Positions 1 through 3,772 of a stretch of 8,239 nt of DNA are shown piece by piece. The stretch comes from CAZWRN01 sp964636275 (GTDB lineage: Bacteria > Patescibacteriota > Microgenomatia > Daviesbacterales > UBA10151): positions 1 to 8,239 of the forward strand of contig CAZWRN010000038.1 of NCBI GenBank assembly GCA_964636275.1, given 5' to 3'. The notes below the pieces were generated by a model. That model did no database searches. It was not told where the DNA came from and saw only the letters and a program-made list of their open reading frames with translations. Within the stretch, counting starts at the first letter, position 1, and each line of letters begins with the position of its first letter. A program made the translations under genes and the position numbers.

Positions 1-352
1 CCCGTTTGTATTTCTGGTTAAAATATTGAGTGTAAGCATTTGTTATCTGTTTCATCAGTTTCGAGAGTCCGTTTTGGGTTTATTGTTCGAGTAGTAAGTG
101 AAAATGATTGGGCATTAGGCAGTAAGCAATAATTTTAACCTCTTCAGATAAATTTTTAGAATAAAAACGGAGCGGCAGCTTTGGATATAAAAGTAATAGT
201 TTTTCCAAAGGCAATAAATACACTCTGAGATAATATAAAAAAATGAGATGATCTTGTTTGTCTAAAAAAAGAGTTCGTTTTTCAACACCTCGATTGAGAA
301 CATGATAATAATTATCAGGTGCAAAATTTCTGACAACATTTTTGGAAGGCAT
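1..352 (-). pseudogene. REP-associated tyrosine transposase (RAYT, Y1/IS200-like), interrupted by an in-frame stop and cut by the window edge
   Basis: The reading frame starts at ATG 350-352 and runs leftwards. The first 90 residues show the N-terminal half of a Y1_Tnp/RAYT protein: the YHVLNRG block near residues 16-22, then CLMPNHFHLLLEQ, which contains the HUH metal-binding pair (HFH). A TAA at 80-82 then stops translation. The same frame stays open to base 1 and still encodes family-like sequence, GLSKLMKQITNAYTQYFNQK, which includes the helix carrying the nucleophilic tyrosine (candidate codon 32-34). The stop therefore separates the metal site from the tyrosine within what was one protein. 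A single base change from AAA, CAA or GAA would explain it. Full RAYTs are usually about 150-230 residues, so the rest lies off the window. UAA is not known to be reassigned in CPR bacteria, so I call it a pseudogene. A consensus error remains possible. Confidence 0.85.
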
Positions 353-372
353 AATCTCTGAGCATTAGCCGT

Positions 373-400
373 AATATAACAGATTTTCTTAGGGGTTCAA
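373..400 (-). promoter_or_regulatory. Promoter of the RAYT gene, with its -35 inside a palindrome
   Basis: Read on the minus strand, TTGAAC (400-395) is followed after 16 bases by TATATT (378-373), and TGT directly precedes the -10 as in an extended -10 promoter. Transcription would begin near 366, about 14 bases before the ATG at 352. The -35 box is the centre of the 389-407 palindrome, so a protein binding that palindrome would compete with RNA polymerase. This is a consensus match only. Confidence 0.5.
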
Positions 401-407
401 CCCCTAA
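389..407. repeat. Perfect 19-bp palindrome, REP-like element copy 1
   Basis: TTAGGGGTTCAACCCCTAA is a perfect inverted repeat around a central C at 398. It sits 37 bp upstream of the RAYT start codon. RAYT transposases act on short REP palindromes and are often flanked by them, which makes this a candidate REP sequence. It also supplies the -35 of the transposase promoter. Whether it is dispersed in the genome cannot be seen from this window. Confidence 0.6.
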
Positions 408-426
408 TTTCGGGGAAGTTGTCTAG

Positions 427-443
427 TAGGGGTTGAACCCCTA
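427..443. repeat. Perfect 17-bp palindrome, REP-like element copy 2, mirrored
   Basis: TAGGGGTTGAACCCCTA is the reverse complement of the core of copy 1, with central G at 435 instead of C. The two centres are 37 bp apart, so the pair forms a small inverted doublet like a REPIN. GTAG (426-429) leads into this copy; REP elements commonly carry such a tetranucleotide at the foot of the hairpin. A degenerate third fragment, GGGGTTGCCC, is seen at 468-477. Confidence 0.6.
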
Positions 444-447
444 AAAA

Positions 448-485
448 CGCTGGTAGGTTCAAAACAGGGGGTTGCCCGCTGGTAG
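448..485 (+). repeat. Short direct repeat CGCTGGTAG flanking a degenerate REP-like fragment
   Basis: CGCTGGTAG occurs at 448-456 and again at 477-485, 29 bp apart. Between them are TTCAAAACAGGGGG-type sequences resembling broken halves of the nearby palindromes. This may be the remains of another REP-like unit or a small duplication. The repeat is short and chance cannot be excluded. Confidence 0.3.
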
Positions 486-492
486 AGGGTAT

Positions 493-520
493 TTGACAGA
501 TGTTAGTACAGTGTTAGAAT
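493..520 (+). promoter_or_regulatory. Promoter of the toxin-antitoxin operon
   Basis: TTGACA (493-498), a 16-base spacer and TAGAAT (515-520) with TGT just before it form a strong sigma-70-type promoter with an extended -10. Expected transcription start is near 527, only about 8 bases before the ATG at 535, so the message would be nearly leaderless. TGTTAG is repeated at 501-506 and 512-517, one helical turn apart and overlapping the -10. This could be an operator for autorepression by the antitoxin, but that is inference. Confidence 0.6.
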
Positions 521-534
521 ATTTACCTACTCCT

Positions 535-774
535 ATGTTACAGAAAATTATTAAGGTTGGAAATTCATATGCACTTACTATCCCGAGCTTCTTTGTGAAA
601 CAGGTTGAGTTGAAAGTTGGTGATCAGTTGGATGTCCAGATAAATCCAGAGGAGAAGAAGATGACTCTGACTAAAGTGGATGAAAGCCAGGAGAACACGA
701 CTGAGGTCAAAGAGTGGTTAGAAGATTTTAATAAAAAATATAAAAAAGGTCTTACTGAATTGGCAAAACGGTGA
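535..774 (+). CDS. AbrB/MazE-like antitoxin of a Doc-type toxin-antitoxin pair
   Basis: This encodes 79 residues. Residues 1 to about 45 form a SpoVT/AbrB/MazE swapped-hairpin DNA-binding domain, recognisable from KIIKVGNSYALTIPSFFV followed by LKVGDQLDV and a closing strand MTLTK. The C-terminal part from about residue 50 is charged and helical (EVKEWLEDFNKKYKKG) and, as in related antitoxins, probably wraps around the toxin. It overlaps the downstream toxin by 4 bp (GTGA), so the two are translationally coupled. The frame is open upstream to a TTG at 472, but that extension overlaps a promoter with its -10 at 515-520 and the REP-like repeats, and it lacks family-like sequence; I therefore choose ATG 535. 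No Shine-Dalgarno is visible. The AbrB-type fold is clear; the role as antitoxin follows from the partner. Confidence 0.85.
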   Translation: MLQKIIKVGNSYALTIPSFFVKQVELKVGDQLDVQINPEEKKMTLTKVDESQENTTEVKEWLEDFNKKYKKGLTELAKR

Positions 775-1157
775 AAACTAACTATATCTCCATCCAAGAA
801 GTGTTGATTGTTCATGATGACATGATCAGTCGTTATGGCGGTAGTTTTGGGATTCGAGACATGGGATTAATTGAATCCGCTTTAGCTCGTCCCAAGGCCA
901 GTTTTGCTGGACAGGATCTTTACCCAGGGATTCTTGATAAAGCAGCAGCTCTTTTTCATTCACTTATCTTTAATCCTGCTTTTACTGATGGGAATAGACG
1001 AACAACTTTAACTGTCACTGCCAGATTTTTGTCTTTGAATGGATATGAACTCAAGGCCAGCCAGGAGGAGATAGTTGAATTCCCCTTGTGGGTAGAAAAT
1101 ACCCATCCGGAAATTGAAGCAATTGCTGAGTGGCTAAAAGAGCATACTGAGAAGTAG
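771..1157 (+). CDS. doc: Doc/Fic-fold toxin (death-on-curing family), catalytic histidine replaced
   Basis: The product has 128 residues, the normal length for Doc toxins. The N-terminal block SIQEVLIVHDDMISRYGG and IRDMGLIESALARP are typical of the family, followed by the helical core and the active-site loop at residues 68-77, NPAFTDGNRR. Doc proteins have HxFx(D/N)(A/G)NKR here and use the histidine to phosphorylate EF-Tu at the expense of ATP. In this protein the histidine position (residue 69, codon CCT at 975-977) is proline, while F71, D73, G74, N75 and R77 remain. The GTG start overlaps the antitoxin stop by 4 bp. The gene is otherwise intact, so it may be a catalytically dead toxin, a protein kept for complex formation and autoregulation, or a variant with altered chemistry. 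It ends 7 bp from the convergent beta-helix gene. Confidence 0.88.
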   Translation: MKTNYISIQEVLIVHDDMISRYGGSFGIRDMGLIESALARPKASFAGQDLYPGILDKAAALFHSLIFNPAFTDGNRRTTLTVTARFLSLNGYELKASQEEIVEFPLWVENTHPEIEAIAEWLKEHTEK

Positions 1158-1178
1158 TGTCGGATTACTTCATGAAGT
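1151..1178. other. Overlapping hairpins spanning the convergent stop codons
   Basis: GAAGTAGT (1151-1158) pairs with ATTACTTC (1164-1171), one G-T wobble, across a 5-base loop. A second perfect 12-bp palindrome, ACTTCATGAAGT, lies at 1167-1178. The first contains both the toxin TAG and the TAA of the opposing gene. There is no T-tract, so it is a weak candidate for a bidirectional terminator or transcript-end stabiliser; the two hairpins are mutually exclusive. Confidence 0.3.
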
Positions 1179-3753
1179 TTGTCAGCAATAAATTATAATC
1201 AAAGATATCTACTTTGCCATTTTTATCAATATCGGCAGCTAAAGCACCATTCTTGCCAAAGTCAGTTAAAAGTAAGTTGTAGTCAAAGATATCTACTTTG
1301 CCATTGTTATCTATGTCGCCGGGTTTAAGGACTGGAGAAGGGGAGGCTGTTGATGATGCGCCGCCTTGTTCAACCGATCCCAAATCAAGCGCGCTGCCGT
1401 TGAAGCTTTCGGCAATGTTAGGTACCACCACGCCTGCATCAATAATTGGTGTTCCAGCCTGAAGTGTCAGATCTCCAGCAGTTGGATTTGTTAACCAGGC
1501 ATCTGGCAGACTATGAAAATCCTGAGTCGGATCCGTTGCCGGAAGGTTAGTATGTGTACCCTGGGAAGTTGAGCTGCGGTAGATAGCAACAGTCGCCTTG
1601 TTGGCTGAATCATAATTCATGCCTCTGGTCAGATCAGTCGTTGCAAAAAAGTTGTAATCTTCATCCCACTTGCCAGGGGTTCCGGGAGCATCAAATCCGT
1701 ACCTGGTCATGCGGAATAAATTGTTCCTTAGGTAAAAGTTTTCCTGATTGGAGCCGCCGCCGGCAGCCTGAGATCCACCGCTGACCGAGCTTGGGCTGTT
1801 GGTCCAGAAAGTGTTATTTATAACATAAATACGAGCCTTGGTTGTGATTCCTGAACCGGAGTATTTAAAACCTTGGCCGGAGGTTCCGGAGTTAGCATTT
1901 TGATCCGGAACATTGCCGTGACCGCCGATTCTCCAAAGAGTATTTCGGAAATAATAGATCGGGCCGTATGACACAGGTCCAGTAGATAATCCAACCGCTG
2001 TATTTTCGATCCGATTGTTCCAGATCCGCCAATTTATTACCTGTTGCTCAGGTTCAAAAGCATCGTCGTTGACTTGCTGGATGAGGTTATTGTAAGAGTC
2101 AATATCCTGGGCGCTATAACGATCATAACCGGTATTGTTGGAACCAATGCCGTTGAAAGTTCCTATTATTGTATTGTTACGGATGACCGATCTTTTAGCT
2201 CCTCCAGCCAGAGTAACTGAGTTCATTTCTGCTCCTAAACCTCCACCGGAGCCTGAACCAACACGCGACCATGGAGTACTTGTCCCGTCAGGCAGTTGGA
2301 TAGCTGACTTGATAAATGTCCAGGTGATATAAGGATCTGTACCATTGGGAGAATGAAGAGTTGAATCGACAAAGCGATTATTTTCAATTAGATGGTCACT
2401 ACCGTAGGTGCCAGGCTTGGTACCGACCAGATACACGCCTCTACTAACAAATAAATTGTGATCAATCACTCCAAAACTCGATCCCGAGCGAAAATCTATC
2501 CCTACTTGTCTGACTTCAAAACCGGAAAAACGGGAGTTGGCGGCATTGATTGCCAGGCCATCTGTAATACCTCCAGTAGATGCCAGAGTAACTGTCAAAA
2601 AGTAATTATTCGGATCAAGATCGCCGGGAATTCTGACATAAATATCCGATCCGAAAGAGGCGAAACCGTAGTTGTACATTTTATTGTTGTACAACACTTC
2701 AGCCCAACCTGAAGCATCTGCCGGGTTTGACGCATTTTTTAAATACCAGACTTTGCCAGATTTATCCGTTGCTGTGCCGCTTTTTAAGTCCCAACTGGCA
2801 ACTCTTTGCGGCGTGGCATCTCTGGATGGAGCATATCCCATCGCAATAGCGCTAGTTGCATAAGGGGAGCTCCATTTATAGACAGTATAAGGCTGCCCGG
2901 TTGCAGGACCCGTGAGAGTGACTTGCTGCCAAACTCCCGGATTGGCAGAATTTGATCCGACGGGAGAGGTAATCACTCCATAATCAATGACGCTATGCTG
3001 ACCCGGATTGATAATATTCTGATTATCATCAACTGCTGGTTTTTCCGCTACAAAAGTGATTGAATTGGCTCGAATTTGGTCCTTGTTACAACCGGAAATT
3101 GTGTTTACAGCTGAATTAGGAGAAGCATAATAGCCAGGAGCTACCTGAACTACGGCATCAGCTGGAGCTGTTCGGACAGCTTTACAGAGAGTAGCCCAGG
3201 CAGCACCGGTTGTATTTCCGGTACCCGGATTGCTGTCGTTTCCATCTGATCTGACAAAATGAGTCGGGGTCAGAGAGCTTGCGGTAGGGATATTGTCCGG
3301 ACGGGTGGTGATCGATCCGGTGAGTGTTTGTTGTGATGGACTTTGTCCGGGATCATTTAAGGTAACTTTAATATCATAGGAGGTACCAGATTCAAGTAAT
3401 AGCACAGAACCATAAAACGCCGGACCGGGGGATACTGAGCCGTCGATTGTTGGCCCTAGAGGCAGGGCTTGTTTGAATGTCGTATCGCTACTTCTTTTGT
3501 ATTCGACAATAGTTGAAGCATCGACATTTCCTGAGTAAAACAGCTCAATTCCAATCGAATTGAAAGTTGCAGAAAGATTCATGTTGCCAAAAGTTGCAGT
3601 GAGCGGACCTGAGGCAAAAGATTGGTCTTTAGGGAAAATACTAGAGAAAATTTTATCGTTAAAAGAAGTGAGTGATGTGATTGCTATAAAGATCAGAACA
3701 ATCATTACCGCAATTAGTAATAGATAATGCGTAACTCCTTTCTGATTGAGCAT
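1165..3753 (-). CDS. Surface-anchored right-handed parallel beta-helix protein with C-terminal type I dockerin (paralogue A)
   Basis: This has 862 residues from ATG 3753. The frame extends 10 codons to a TTG at 3783, but that overlaps the preceding gene, and the ATG gives MLNQKG, matching the MNQRG start of the paralogue. Order of parts: hydrophobic anchor about residues 8-30; fibronectin-III-like domain about 50-155 (FNSIGIELFYSG, SGTSYDIKVT); a DUF1565/pectate-lyase-like entry HFVRSDGNDSNPGT with VVQVAPGYYA; a beta-helix with repeats such as VIDHNLFVS, LIENNRFVDS and VIRNNTIIG; a DDAFEPE motif at 563-569; a closing ALDLGSVEQ; a Ser/Pro linker; and a dockerin at about 812-862 with two DIDxNGKVDIFDYN calcium loops. 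It is probably exported and acts on or binds polysaccharide at the cell surface, but no catalytic residues can be assigned. It is second in an operon, 19 bp after its paralogue. Only two cysteines occur (190, 222). Confidence 0.87.
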   Translation of the reverse strand: MLNQKGVTHYLLLIAVMIVLIFIAITSLTSFNDKIFSSIFPKDQSFASGPLTATFGNMNLSATFNSIGIELFYSGNVDASTIVEYKRSSDTTFKQALPLGPTIDGSVSPGPAFYGSVLLLESGTSYDIKVTLNDPGQSPSQQTLTGSITTRPDNIPTASSLTPTHFVRSDGNDSNPGTGNTTGAAWATLCKAVRTAPADAVVQVAPGYYASPNSAVNTISGCNKDQIRANSITFVAEKPAVDDNQNIINPGQHSVIDYGVITSPVGSNSANPGVWQQVTLTGPATGQPYTVYKWSSPYATSAIAMGYAPSRDATPQRVASWDLKSGTATDKSGKVWYLKNASNPADASGWAEVLYNNKMYNYGFASFGSDIYVRIPGDLDPNNYFLTVTLASTGGITDGLAINAANSRFSGFEVRQVGIDFRSGSSFGVIDHNLFVSRGVYLVGTKPGTYGSDHLIENNRFVDSTLHSPNGTDPYITWTFIKSAIQLPDGTSTPWSRVGSGSGGGLGAEMNSVTLAGGAKRSVIRNNTIIGTFNGIGSNNTGYDRYSAQDIDSYNNLIQQVNDDAFEPEQQVINWRIWNNRIENTAVGLSTGPVSYGPIYYFRNTLWRIGGHGNVPDQNANSGTSGQGFKYSGSGITTKARIYVINNTFWTNSPSSVSGGSQAAGGGSNQENFYLRNNLFRMTRYGFDAPGTPGKWDEDYNFFATTDLTRGMNYDSANKATVAIYRSSTSQGTHTNLPATDPTQDFHSLPDAWLTNPTAGDLTLQAGTPIIDAGVVVPNIAESFNGSALDLGSVEQGGASSTASPSPVLKPGDIDNNGKVDIFDYNLLLTDFGKNGALAADIDKNGKVDIFDYNLLLTNFMK
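1199..1305 (-). repeat. Direct repeat within the dockerin coding region of paralogue A
   Basis: A 23-bp stretch is identical at 1199-1221 and 1283-1305, 84 bp (28 codons) apart, and the flanks are also similar. It encodes the KVDIFDYN part of each of the two dockerin calcium loops. Near-identity of DNA, not only of protein, points to recent internal duplication or gene conversion. The paralogue has the same two-loop layout at about 3807 and 3894 with more sequence drift and an 87-bp period. Confidence 0.75.
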
Positions 3754-3772
3754 ATTGTTATATAATTTTTTG

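Noticed and set aside
80..82. TAA as a reassigned (sense) codon in the transposase
   Set aside because: Reassignment known in some CPR lineages concerns UGA. TAA is used here as the true stop of two other genes (1165-1167 and 6931-6933), so a nonsense mutation is simpler.
472..534. N-terminal extension of the antitoxin from a TTG at 472
   Set aside because: It overlaps REP-like repeats and a strong promoter, has no family-like sequence, and the AbrB domain begins right after ATG 535.
624..815. Minus-strand open frame across the antitoxin and toxin junction
   Set aside because: It is antisense to two recognised genes, has no family features and no start signal.
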